64,000 nucleotides of DNA from Pseudomonadaceae bacterium SI-3. GTDB taxonomy: Bacteria; Pseudomonadota; Gammaproteobacteria; Pseudomonadales; Pseudomonadaceae. The notes beneath the pieces were generated by a model. The model was not told the origin of the DNA and did not search any database. It saw only the letters and a program-made list of their open reading frames with translations. Shown piece after piece: positions 55,226 to 63,797 of this stretch. Position 1 is the first letter of the stretch. Every line of letters begins with the position of its first letter. Location of the stretch: NCBI GenBank assembly GCA_004010935.1, contig CP026511.1, forward strand, positions 2,542,001 to 2,606,000, read 5' to 3'. The translations under genes were made by a program, and so were the position numbers.

Positions 55226-56248
55226 ATGAAAACCCGCAAGCCGCTTTTCCGTTATGCCGATGGTCGAGTGCCAAACAGCCTGGCCATGACCTATGCCCTG
55301 CTCGGCTACATCGCAGGGCTGGTGATGCTGTTCCCGGCCAATGGGTGGTTGAATGCGTTGGGTACGCTACTGCTTGGTCACGCAATGATCATTGCCGCCT
55401 ACCTGATTCATGAGTTCGCTCACGGCACCATTTTCAGCGTGCCCAAGCACAATCAGTGGGCGGGCAATGCCTGCAGCTGGCTGGCCGGCAGCTGCTATGC
55501 CGACTTTCAGGACCTGCGTAAGAAACACATGCGTCACCACGTCGACCGTGCCGACGTGATCACCTTCGACAGCAAGGCCTTTCTCAAGGCCCGCCCCCAG
55601 TGGTTCCAGAAGCTGGTTGTAGCGCTGGAGTGGGCCTACGTGCCGGCAGTCGAATTGATCATGCACGGCTACGTGATCGTGTTGCCCTTCGTCACCCGCA
55701 ACGAAAAGCACCGTGCGCGCCGCGGCAAGGTCGCCCAGATCATGCTTATCCGCGCGCTGCTGTTCGGGCTGCTTGGCTGGTTCTCGCTGAAAGCTCTGGT
55801 GCTGTATGCCGTGGCCTGGACGCTGATGGTCACTGTGCTGCGCTTCGCCGACGCCTACCAGCACACCTATGACGCCTTCGCTGTGCTCGAGGACGGCCAG
55901 GTGCCGGAAAACAAGCAACGCGACCGCGCCTACGAGCAACTCAATACCTTCAGCAATGTGGTGTCCGCACGCTGGCCATCGCTGAATCTGCTGCTGCTCA
56001 ACTTCCCCTACCACAACGCCCATCACGAGAAACCGGTCGCGCCCTGGTATCGCCTGCCCGCGCTGCATGCCGAGCTGTACGGCAGCGCCTACAACCAGGT
56101 CATTCCGATGCGCGACCTGCTCGGCAGCTTCCACCGCTATCGCCTGCGTCGTGTGCTGGATGACGACTATGGCTCGGTCGGTGAAGGGCCGCAGAAGGCC
56201 GACGGATTCTACGGTGCAGTTGGCGTGTCTTTCCTCACGGCGGTGTGA
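55226..56248 (+). CDS. Membrane di-iron fatty acid desaturase/hydroxylase-like protein
   Basis: 340 residues with several hydrophobic segments and the three histidine boxes of integral membrane di-iron oxygenases: HEFAH (62-66), HMRHH (101-105) and HNAHH (263-267). The family desaturates lipids or hydroxylates alkyl groups with O2. CAGGAG precedes ATG 55226. Its place in a guanidine-riboswitch operon next to amidohydrolases makes hydroxylation of a substituted guanidine more likely than lipid desaturation; this is inference. Confidence 0.88.
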   Translation: MKTRKPLFRYADGRVPNSLAMTYALLGYIAGLVMLFPANGWLNALGTLLLGHAMIIAAYLIHEFAHGTIFSVPKHNQWAGNACSWLAGSCYADFQDLRKKHMRHHVDRADVITFDSKAFLKARPQWFQKLVVALEWAYVPAVELIMHGYVIVLPFVTRNEKHRARRGKVAQIMLIRALLFGLLGWFSLKALVLYAVAWTLMVTVLRFADAYQHTYDAFAVLEDGQVPENKQRDRAYEQLNTFSNVVSARWPSLNLLLLNFPYHNAHHEKPVAPWYRLPALHAELYGSAYNQVIPMRDLLGSFHRYRLRRVLDDDYGSVGEGPQKADGFYGAVGVSFLTAV

Positions 56249-56249
56249 A

Positions 56250-57038
56250 ATGCATAAAGCGCTCGATTATCGCGGACGTTGCGTCGTCCTCACCGGTGCT
56301 GCTGGCGGTATAGGCCGGCAGCTGGCAAAGACCTACGCCGAGGCCGGCGCCACGCTGGAGCTGGTCGATCGCGACCCCGATGCACTGGCCGAACTGGCCG
56401 AAAGCCTGCAACCGGAGGGGCCGCTGCACGCCACCACGCTGGAACTCGGAGACTGGCACGCCGTGCAGCACTTCGCTGACGATCTGGCCTGCCGTAACCG
56501 CTCGGTCGAAGTGCTGGTCAACAATGCCGGTATCGAATACCAGACGCCCATTACCGACCCTGGCGCCAAGGCTGACGCCTGCTGGACGCATTTGCTCGAC
56601 AACAATGTGTCGTCCATGCAGCGACTGACCCGCGCGCTGCTGCCTCGTCTTCGTGCCGGTGCCAGTGTGATCAACCAGGCCTCGATCTGGGGGCTGAAAG
56701 GCGTACCGGGCTTTTCCGCCTATGCGGCCAGCAAGCATGCGGTGATCGGCCTGACCCGCTCACTGGCCTGGGAATTGGGACCGCGGCGCATCCGCGTCAA
56801 TGCCGTCTGCCCAGGCTGGATCGGCACCGATGCGGCGATGCGTTCGCTGCGCATCATGGCGGCAGAAAACGGCCGCAGCGAAGCCGAAGAGCTGGTCGCG
56901 GTACTGGCGGCCCAGGCGATTCCGGAGCTGCTGACCCCGGCGGACCTGTCCGGCACCTTCTTGTTTCTCGGCTCGCCGCTGGCGGCGGCGCTCACCGGGC
57001 AGGCGCTGTCGGTCAGCCATGGCGAGGTGATGCATTGA
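56250..57038 (+). CDS. Short-chain dehydrogenase/reductase 1
   Basis: 262 residues with TGAAGGIG nucleotide motif, LVNNAGIEY, QASIWG and catalytic YAASK. ELVDRD after the second strand puts Asp at the position typical of NAD preference. It starts one base after the desaturase-like gene and its stop overlaps the next SDR start. It would oxidise an alcohol or hemiaminal product of the pathway. Confidence 0.9.
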   Translation: MHKALDYRGRCVVLTGAAGGIGRQLAKTYAEAGATLELVDRDPDALAELAESLQPEGPLHATTLELGDWHAVQHFADDLACRNRSVEVLVNNAGIEYQTPITDPGAKADACWTHLLDNNVSSMQRLTRALLPRLRAGASVINQASIWGLKGVPGFSAYAASKHAVIGLTRSLAWELGPRRIRVNAVCPGWIGTDAAMRSLRIMAAENGRSEAEELVAVLAAQAIPELLTPADLSGTFLFLGSPLAAALTGQALSVSHGEVMH

Positions 57039-57796
57039 TGAATCGCCAGCCACTGAAAGGCAAAGTGGCGCTGGTCACCGGCGCGGCAACCGGGATTGGT
57101 CGGGCCACCGTGCTGGGCCTGGCGCAAGTGGGCGCGAGCGTCTGGATCAACCACCTCGGCCAACTGGAATTGGCAGAGCAACTGTGCGCGGCGGTCGATG
57201 CGCTTGGCGGCCGAGCACGTTGCGTAGAAGCGGACGTCGCGTCAGCGGCGGCAGTGGCCGGGATGTTCGAGCAAATCCTCGCCGAAGGGCCGCTAGACCT
57301 GCTGGTGAACAACGCCGGCATCATTCTGGAACAACCCTTTCTCGACACCACAGAGCAGGACTGGGCACGGGTACTGGACGTCGATCTTCACGGGGTCTAT
57401 CGATGCACACAGCAGGCGCTGCGGCATATGCAGCCGCGTGGTTGCGGCGCCATCGTCAATGTAGCTTCAGACCTCGGCTTTCTCGGCCGCAGCGACTACG
57501 CCGCCTACTGCACCGCCAAGGCCGGCGTGATCGGCCTGACCCGCTCGCTGGCGCGTGAATTCGCCGCCAGCGGCATACGGATAAATGCCGTCGCGCCAGG
57601 CCCCATCGCCACGGCGATGGTCTCAGCAGAAAACATGAGTGCCGAATGGATGGCCAAGGAACTGGACATTCCCATGGCCCGACTCGGCACGCCTGATGAA
57701 GTGGCGGCAGCCATCATTTTCCTGCTCTCGCCACAGGCCAGCTATTTCACCGGACAAATACTTGGGCCCAACGGCGGTTCCTGGATGGGCGCATGA
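57038..57796 (+). CDS. Short-chain dehydrogenase/reductase 2
   Basis: 252 residues from ATG 57038, which shares one base with the preceding stop (TGATG); a TTG at 57035 is the only longer start. Motifs TGAATGIGRA, LVNNAGIIL, VNVASDLGFLG and YCTAK. It is a FabG-like classical SDR, clearly distinct in sequence from SDR 1. Specific substrate unknown. Confidence 0.9.
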   Translation: MNRQPLKGKVALVTGAATGIGRATVLGLAQVGASVWINHLGQLELAEQLCAAVDALGGRARCVEADVASAAAVAGMFEQILAEGPLDLLVNNAGIILEQPFLDTTEQDWARVLDVDLHGVYRCTQQALRHMQPRGCGAIVNVASDLGFLGRSDYAAYCTAKAGVIGLTRSLAREFAASGIRINAVAPGPIATAMVSAENMSAEWMAKELDIPMARLGTPDEVAAAIIFLLSPQASYFTGQILGPNGGSWMGA

Positions 57797-58677
57797 TGAC
57801 CCTGTTGCCACAGGTCCTGCTGGTCACAGGCGCCGTCGCCTGGGGCCTCGGCTGGTTGCCCCTGCACCATTTCGCCAGCGTTGGCCTGGTCGGCATGCCG
57901 TTGGTGTTGCTGGTCTACGGACTGCTCAGCCTGATCGCCCTGCCGGTGGTCTGGCGCGAGCGTCATGCCTGGGCAGCGCAGCGCAATGGTCTGCTGGCTA
58001 TCGCCATCTGCGGTGGCGGTGCGACCGCCGCGCTGGTCACGGCCCTGGCCACCGGCGACGTGGTGCGGGTGATGCTGTTGTTCTACCTGGCGCCGGTCTG
58101 GGGCGTGCTGGGTGGCTGGCTGTTGTTGGGCGAACGCCTGACAGCGCTACGAATCGGCGCGCTGTTGGTAGCCATGCTCGGCATCGCCCTGACCCTTGGC
58201 GTCAGCCGCGAGCTGATCCGTCCGCTGAGTGGCAACGACTGGCTCGCATTGGCGGCCGGCCTCGGTTTCAGTCTGAACAATCTCGCTACCCGCGCCGCCG
58301 ACCGGGTGCCGCTGGCCAGCAAGACCTTGGCGCCTTTCGTCGGTAGCGCTCTGATTGCCGCCGTGCTCTGCCCATTGCTGGGCGATTACCCGCCGCCGCT
58401 GAGCCTTACGCTGAGCTGGCAGATCGGTTTGATGGCCCTCGGCTGGCTGTTGAGCATGGCCGCGGTGCAGTACGGCGTCAGCCATATCGAAGCCGGCCGT
58501 GCGGCAGTGCTGGTCGTCTTCGAGTTGGTGGCCGCGGTGCTCTCCTCCGCCTGGTTCGGTAGCCAGGCCATCACCACACATGAATGGCTAGGCGCGGCGC
58601 TTGTGACCTTTGCCGCACTGATCGCCAGCTGGCCGGAACGCCCGGCCCTGACCGTAATTCGGAGCCCTTCGCTATGA
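57793..58677 (+). CDS. EamA/DMT-family transporter
   Basis: 294 residues, about ten hydrophobic helices in two EamA repeats (for example FSLNNLATRAADRVPLASKT between them and ITTHEWLGAALVTFAALIASW at the end in part). Such exporters carry metabolites or amines. In this operon it may export an intermediate or excess guanidine compound. ATGA overlaps at both ends. Confidence 0.85.
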   Translation: MMTLLPQVLLVTGAVAWGLGWLPLHHFASVGLVGMPLVLLVYGLLSLIALPVVWRERHAWAAQRNGLLAIAICGGGATAALVTALATGDVVRVMLLFYLAPVWGVLGGWLLLGERLTALRIGALLVAMLGIALTLGVSRELIRPLSGNDWLALAAGLGFSLNNLATRAADRVPLASKTLAPFVGSALIAAVLCPLLGDYPPPLSLTLSWQIGLMALGWLLSMAAVQYGVSHIEAGRAAVLVVFELVAAVLSSAWFGSQAITTHEWLGAALVTFAALIASWPERPALTVIRSPSL

Positions 58678-59450
58678 ACAGCGTGCACATGGATCAACTC
58701 AGTTGGGTCGAATACGAACGCCGCGTGCGTGATGGCGCTGTGCTCTTCCTGCCCTGCGGTGCCACCGAACAGCACGGGCCGCATCTGCCGCTGGGCACCG
58801 ACGCGCTGCTCGCCAGCGCCATCTGTGCCGATGTGGCGCAACGCGTCGACGGGCTGGTCGCACCCGCCCTGTCTTACGGCTACAAATCACAGCCCAAATG
58901 TGGCGGCGGTCAGCACTTTTGCGGGACCACCAGCCTGGATGGCGCCACGCTGAGCGCGCTGGTCCGCGACGCGGTGCGTGAATTTCACCGGCACGGCGTC
59001 AAGCGTCTGGTGTTGGTGGTCGGGCATTACGAGAACCAGTGGTTCGTCGGCGAAGGCATTCAACTGGCGCTGCGTGAACTGGGCCCGGATGCAGATATCG
59101 AGGTCATGCGCCTGGAGCATTGGGACTTCTGCCGTGAGCAGACCCTGGCTGACGTGTTCCCAGACGGCTTTCCAGGCTTTGCCCTTGAACACGCGGCCGT
59201 CATCGAAACCTCACTGATGCTGCATTACTACCCCAGCCTGGTAGCGCTGGAGCGCATCCCGGAGGAAGCCCCCGCAGACTTTCCACTGTACGACATGTAT
59301 CCGCCCCGCACTGAATGGGTGCCACCTTCAGGCGTGCTGTCTTCGGCCAAGGGGTCGACAGCGGACAAGGGACAGCGCATGGCCGACGACATTGTCAGCG
59401 GTATCGCTGCGGCGGTCTGCCATGAGTTCGACCTGGGGAACCTGCAGTGA
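58674..59450 (+). CDS. crnA: Creatininase-type amidohydrolase
   Basis: 258 residues, close to the roughly 260 of Pseudomonas creatininase, and similar throughout rather than only at motifs (YGYKSQ-K-GGG, GTTSLDGATL, RLVLVVGHYENQWF, SSAKGSTADKG). Creatininase opens creatinine to creatine with two metals. Ligand positions are kept: E32, H34, D43, H118, E120. The EH pair (172-173) and W150 are also kept. The tryptophan expected just before that EH pair, important in the Pseudomonas enzyme as I recall, is F169 here, so a related cyclic substrate is possible. An operon partner creatinase is absent. Confidence 0.88.
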   Translation: MNSVHMDQLSWVEYERRVRDGAVLFLPCGATEQHGPHLPLGTDALLASAICADVAQRVDGLVAPALSYGYKSQPKCGGGQHFCGTTSLDGATLSALVRDAVREFHRHGVKRLVLVVGHYENQWFVGEGIQLALRELGPDADIEVMRLEHWDFCREQTLADVFPDGFPGFALEHAAVIETSLMLHYYPSLVALERIPEEAPADFPLYDMYPPRTEWVPPSGVLSSAKGSTADKGQRMADDIVSGIAAAVCHEFDLGNLQ

Positions 59451-60091
59451 ACCTCGCACTGGCGCATACCGCGCTGCTGGTGATCGACATGCAGCGCGAC
59501 TTCTGCGCGCCGGGCGGCTATGCCGATCAGGCTGGGCTGGACATCGAGCGCCTGCGCGCGCCCATCGAACCTATCCGCCAGCTGCTGGTGGCGGCGCGAC
59601 GATGCGGGTTGTTGGTCGTGCACACCCGCGAAGGCCATCGCGCCGACCTCAGCGACCTCCCCAATACCAAGCGCCGGCGTGCCGAGGCCAGCGGCGCGCC
59701 AATCGGCAGCCCCGGTCCGTTGGGCCGTCTTCTGGTGCGAGGCGAACCTGGCAACGCGCTGATCGAGGAGCTCATGCCCGAACCGGGCGAGCCGGTGATC
59801 GACAAGCCCGGCTATAGCGCCTTCGCTCATACCGACCTGCAACTGCTGCTGCAAAACCGCGGGATCGGTCAATTGATCCTGACTGGTGTAACCACCGAGG
59901 TCTGCGTTTCCTCAACGCTGCGCCAGGCAGTGGATCTCGGCTACTCCTGCCTCACGGTCGCTGACGCTTGCGGCTCTGCTTACCCGGCGCTGCATGCCGC
60001 AGCACTGTCGATGATCGGCGTCGAAGGCGGACTGTTCGGCGAAGTCATCACCAGCGATGCGCTAATCGCCTTGCTGGAGATGCCCGCATGA
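59447..60091 (+). CDS. Isochorismatase-fold cysteine amidohydrolase
   Basis: 214 residues starting at GTG 59447 (GTGA overlap). The triad is D14 in LLVIDMQRDFC, K120 in DKPGYSAF and C153 in TTEVCVSS, with a cis-peptide-type GVTTEV turn. Relatives hydrolyse carbamoylsarcosine, biuret, ureidoacrylate and nicotinamide. Beside a creatininase relative, an N-carbamoyl or ureido substrate is attractive. It is unrelated in role to the siderophore isochorismatase at 36903. Confidence 0.88.
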   Translation: MNLALAHTALLVIDMQRDFCAPGGYADQAGLDIERLRAPIEPIRQLLVAARRCGLLVVHTREGHRADLSDLPNTKRRRAEASGAPIGSPGPLGRLLVRGEPGNALIEELMPEPGEPVIDKPGYSAFAHTDLQLLLQNRGIGQLILTGVTTEVCVSSTLRQAVDLGYSCLTVADACGSAYPALHAAALSMIGVEGGLFGEVITSDALIALLEMPA

Positions 60092-60882
60092 CCGACGTGC
60101 TCAAGCTCTGGCCGCTGCTGACTGCCACCCATCGCTACGACAAATCGATTTCCACCCGCAACCGTGGCCACGGCACCCTGATCGAGGCGCCAATCCTGGC
60201 GTTCCTGATCGAGACCCGGCAGGGACGCATCCTCTTCGATGTCGGCTGCGACTACGCCAAGATCAACAACCCGGCACTCAAAGCGCGCTGGTTCGATCCG
60301 CTGGAGTTCCCGATGGGGCCACCGGACATGCATGACGACCAGCGTCTGCCGGCTCACCTGGCCCGGCACGGCCTGACGCCGGCCGACATCGACCTGGTGT
60401 TTCTCAGTCACTTGCATTTCGACCACGCCGGCGGGCTTTGCGAGCTGTGCGGCTGCGACGTGCATGTGCACGAGGCCGAGCTGGCGGCCGCTCTCGCCGA
60501 GGCCGACGATGCCTACTTCGCCGACGATTTCACCGGCCCCTTCGTTGACCAGAACCGCTGGAGTCTCCAGCGCGAGGAATACCAACTGGTGCCCGGCGTG
60601 CAGGCAATCAACACGCCCGGCCACACCGCTGGGCACATGTCTCTGCTGATCGAACTGCCGCACGGCAAGCCCGTCATCCTGACCGGAGACGCGGCGGACC
60701 TGGAAGAAAACCTCACCGATGAAATAGCGCCCGGTCTCTGCTGGCAGGACCGCGAAGACATGGCGCTGGACAGCATCCGCAAGCTCAAGGGATTGGCCGC
60801 CGATAGCGGGGCTGAGTTGTGGCCGAACCACGACATGGCCTTCTGGCGAACCCTCAAACGATTCCCGGAGTACCACGCATGA
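60088..60882 (+). CDS. Metallo-beta-lactamase-fold hydrolase, lactonase-like
   Basis: 264 residues. Zn ligands: SHLHFDHAGG (about residues 108-115), TPGHTAGHMS, TGDAAD and PNHDM. The layout resembles the AttM/AiiA lactonase branch. A lactone or cyclic intermediate could be its substrate here; quorum quenching is an alternative that the operon context does not favour. Confidence 0.87.
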   Translation: MTDVLKLWPLLTATHRYDKSISTRNRGHGTLIEAPILAFLIETRQGRILFDVGCDYAKINNPALKARWFDPLEFPMGPPDMHDDQRLPAHLARHGLTPADIDLVFLSHLHFDHAGGLCELCGCDVHVHEAELAAALAEADDAYFADDFTGPFVDQNRWSLQREEYQLVPGVQAINTPGHTAGHMSLLIELPHGKPVILTGDAADLEENLTDEIAPGLCWQDREDMALDSIRKLKGLAADSGAELWPNHDMAFWRTLKRFPEYHA

Positions 60883-61682
60883 ACAGCGTTCCCGAAACCT
60901 ACCTGGGCGTATGGCGCCGTCGCCTGTTGACCACCACCGACGGATGCCGCGACGAAACCAGCGATGTTTACTGGCTGCAGACGGCCCATTTGCACGCCGA
61001 CGTGCGCATCCCCCATCCCCCAACCACCGCTGCCTCGCTTACCACGTGCACGCATTCACAACAGCTGGCCCTGTGCGAACAGGCTGGCTTTGCCGGCTTG
61101 ACCATGGTGGATGGCGACACTTGCCAATGGCATCGGCTGATCGACTACCAGCCGCCCAGCGGCTCACCCGACATCGGCCGCATGCGCTTCGAGGGACCCG
61201 ATCGGTTGCTCGAAGATGGCCTGGACGGCCGCTATCACGAAGTCTGGCAGCGTGTGCCCGAATCAAGCGGCACCAACTGGGGACTGTGGCTGCGGTCAGC
61301 CGATGAACCTGAGCGCCAGGCCTGCCTGCTGGTTGCCGGGGATTACTTCATGTTCGTTGCCGACAGGCCTGCGCCGTTGGACCCCGAAGGTGGGCAACTA
61401 CGCGACCAACTCGCCCGCGCCACTCCGGCAAAACGCCTCGAACTGCTCGCCTGTGAAATATCCTTCGGCCGCCAACGCAACGGCGCGACGCCCTGGATGA
61501 TCAGCCACTCGACCTTGCCGGGGCGTGTCGGCGACAACCTGCTGCCGAGCTACTGGAATTTCAGCCAACCCGCCGGTATTCCCGAAGGGGACCTGGCCCG
61601 CATTGGCCAATTCCCACCTACGCTCGGCTGGGTCAGCGTGGCGAATCCGATTTCAGCTCTCGTTCAGGAGGTAGTCGCATGA
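60879..61682 (+). CDS. Unrecognised 267-residue protein, HRI1-like pattern
   Basis: I do not assign a family with certainty. The start YLGVWRRRLLTTTDG and DVYWLQTAHLHADVRIP, plus several beta-rich stretches, resemble the lipocalin-like HRI1 pattern seen in some bacterial hypothetical proteins. No signal peptide, membrane helix or classic catalytic motif. ATGA overlaps at both ends place it firmly in the operon, so it probably binds or processes a pathway compound. Confidence 0.75.
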   Translation: MNSVPETYLGVWRRRLLTTTDGCRDETSDVYWLQTAHLHADVRIPHPPTTAASLTTCTHSQQLALCEQAGFAGLTMVDGDTCQWHRLIDYQPPSGSPDIGRMRFEGPDRLLEDGLDGRYHEVWQRVPESSGTNWGLWLRSADEPERQACLLVAGDYFMFVADRPAPLDPEGGQLRDQLARATPAKRLELLACEISFGRQRNGATPWMISHSTLPGRVGDNLLPSYWNFSQPAGIPEGDLARIGQFPPTLGWVSVANPISALVQEVVA

Positions 61683-62572
61683 CGGCGCATTTGTCCCTTA
61701 GCGCGAACACGAACCTGGAGCCGCGCGTGGCGGTCGCAGCGCAGCCGGTCAGCGCAGAACCCGCGCCCGTTGCCAAAACGCGCCGCGCCCGCTGGTGGCG
61801 CATTCGTGGCGATCTGCCGAAAACCACGGTTTGGACACTGGCCGCAGCGGGCCTGATTTCACCGTTCATTCTCTGGTGGGCCTATACCGCGCTAGGGCTG
61901 GCCGACCCGATGTTCATGCCCAGCCCGGGCGCCGTGCTGGAGCGATTAGGCCGCTGGTGGTCGAGCGAGGGGCTGCTCACCGACATTGGCATCAGCGTCT
62001 GGCGGGTCATGGCCGGGTTCGGCGCCTCGGCTTTACTGGCGTTGCCGCTGGGGCTGTATATCGGCACCTATCGCCCGGTGCAGGCTTTTCTCGAACCTCT
62101 GACCGACTTCATCCGCTACATGCCGGCGGTGGCCTTCATACCGCTGGTGATGTTGTGGGTGGGCATCGACGAAGGCTCGAAGGTGCTGATCATTTTTATC
62201 GGCACCTTCTTCCAGATGGTGTTGATGGTCGCCGAAGACGTCCGCCGCGTGCCGATGACCCAGATCGAGGCCGCCCAGACCATGGGCGCCAATCGCAGCG
62301 AAGTCGTCAAGCTGGTGATCCTCCCGTCTGCGCGACCGGCAATCCTCGACACCCTGCGCATCACCTGCGGCTGGGCCTGGACCTACCTGGTCGTTGCCGA
62401 GCTGGTCGCCGCCAATTCGGGCCTCGGCTACGCCATTCTCAAGGCTCAGCGCTACATGCACACCGACAAGATCTTCGCCGGCATCCTGCTGATCGGGCTG
62501 ATCGGCTTGCTCACCGACCAGGCCTTCCGCTGGCTTTCCCGCCGCGCCTTCCCGTGGAGGACACAAGCATGA
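61679..62572 (+). CDS. ABC transporter permease, SsuC/TauC type
   Basis: 297 residues with a roughly 45-residue hydrophilic N-terminal extension before the first helix, then about six helices and the loop VPMTQIEAAQTMGANRSEV typical of the family. It partners the following ATPase and probably the binding protein at 54175. The sequence is clearly different from the permease at 43571. Confidence 0.92.
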   Translation: MTAHLSLSANTNLEPRVAVAAQPVSAEPAPVAKTRRARWWRIRGDLPKTTVWTLAAAGLISPFILWWAYTALGLADPMFMPSPGAVLERLGRWWSSEGLLTDIGISVWRVMAGFGASALLALPLGLYIGTYRPVQAFLEPLTDFIRYMPAVAFIPLVMLWVGIDEGSKVLIIFIGTFFQMVLMVAEDVRRVPMTQIEAAQTMGANRSEVVKLVILPSARPAILDTLRITCGWAWTYLVVAELVAANSGLGYAILKAQRYMHTDKIFAGILLIGLIGLLTDQAFRWLSRRAFPWRTQA

Positions 62573-63408
62573 CCGACGCCAAGATTTGTATTCAGCAGGT
62601 AGGCAAAACCTTTATCAGCGACACGCGCGAGGTCGAGGCGCTGCAATCGGTCAGCCTGGATGTGCGCCCAAACGAATTCATCACCTTCGTCGGCGCCTCG
62701 GGCTGCGGCAAGTCCACCCTGCTGCGCATCATTGCCGGCCTGGAAACCCTGAGTTGCGGCGAAATCCTGCTCGATGGCAACCCCGTGGATGGCCCCGGCG
62801 TCGACCGCGCGATGGTCTTTCAGCACTACAGCCTCTACCCATGGCTTACGGTCATGAAAAACATCAAGTTCTGCCGCCAACTCAAAGTGATTTCTGACAC
62901 CGTGCGTGGCGATGGCGACGTTGAAACTGCTAGTGGGCGAGCCGACGCCCTGCTCAGCCTGATGGGCCTGACGAACTTTGCCGATGCCTTTCCAAGCCAG
63001 CTGTCCGGCGGTATGCAGCAGCGCGTGGCCATCGCCCGCGCGTTGATGCCCAAGCCAGCGACATTGCTGATGGACGAACCCTTCGGCGCACTGGACGCCC
63101 AGACGCGTGAGGTGATGCACGACCTGATCCGTCACGTGCACAAGCTCGAGAAAACCACAATTCTGTTCGTCACCCACGATGTTGAAGAAGCCATCTACCT
63201 CGGCAGTCGTGTGGTGCTGATGGCGCCACGGCCAGGGCGAATCGATTCCATCTATGAGGTGCCGCTGCCAGCGCAGCGCAACCAAGACATGAAGCTGTCG
63301 CCCGAATTCACCGCCCTGAAACGCGAGATCCTGACGCGCATCAGGGAGACGTCAGGCATGCAGACCGATCTCGATCAATTGGCCAAACTCACGGCCATTG
63401 CCGGGTAA
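62569..63408 (+). CDS. ABC transporter ATPase, SsuB/TauB type
   Basis: 279 residues. Walker [10 protein letters not shown], signature [10 protein letters not shown], Walker [13 protein letters not shown], switch THDVEEA. An insertion near residues 105-125 ([18 protein letters not shown]) lengthens the helical subdomain. It is the last gene of the second guanidine operon. No terminator was recognised after it. Confidence 0.94.
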   Translation: MTDAKICIQQVGKTFISDTREVEALQSVSLDVRPNEFITFVGASGCGKSTLLRIIAGLETLSCGEILLDGNPVDGPGVDRAMVFQHYSLYPWLTVMKNIKFCRQLKVISDTVRGDGDVETASGRADALLSLMGLTNFADAFPSQLSGGMQQRVAIARALMPKPATLLMDEPFGALDAQTREVMHDLIRHVHKLEKTTILFVTHDVEEAIYLGSRVVLMAPRPGRIDSIYEVPLPAQRNQDMKLSPEFTALKREILTRIRETSGMQTDLDQLAKLTAIAG

Positions 63409-63797
63409 TCTATCGACTGGCCGCGCGAACTCCCCGCCTGCGTGGCCCGTTTGACCTGATGCTTAACGCGTCATCCGACAATGGACGCCACTGACCAGGA
63501 GCGGTCATTCGGGACCGAGCGTAACCTCAAGCATCACGAAGGCTGTTACCCGCAGCAGGACCTATTGGCTCCGTGATCGGCGGAGTGATCCTGACCGTAA
63601 TCTTCGCCGGCTATATCCTGTTTGCGTGGCTGGGTCATCGCATTGGATGCTCGCCTAATTGCGCCAAGCGCGGACACATGACGAATGTTGGCACCAAGAA
63701 ACCGTGGATGATCGTCTATTGTGATAGTTCATGTAGGAGGTTTGATTCGCTGCCAGGCGGTATAGGGTCTAGCAGACAATTTGAGTGGAGCTTTGAT
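63409..63797. other. Intergenic region with an open membrane-segment frame
   Basis: 389 bases. From about 63525 one frame is open without a stop into the sensor gene at 63798. From GTG 63573 it would encode VIGGVILTVIFAGYILFAWL, one strong membrane helix, then a Cys-containing stretch. It may be a small protein or an N-terminal extension; the start at 63798 has the better ribosome site. Confidence 0.4.

Noticed and set aside
60088..60882. Quorum-quenching lactonase as the main role
   Set aside because: The fold fits, but the gene is locked in a guanidine-responsive operon with no quorum-sensing genes nearby.
60879..61682. Third DUF1989/carboxyguanidine deiminase homologue
   Set aside because: I first suspected this from context, but the DTCG-H motif and the family core are absent.
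61795..63408. 537-residue frame apparently fusing a permease region to the ATPase
   Set aside because: The first 258 codons read the permease gene in a wrong frame; the real ATPase starts at 62569.
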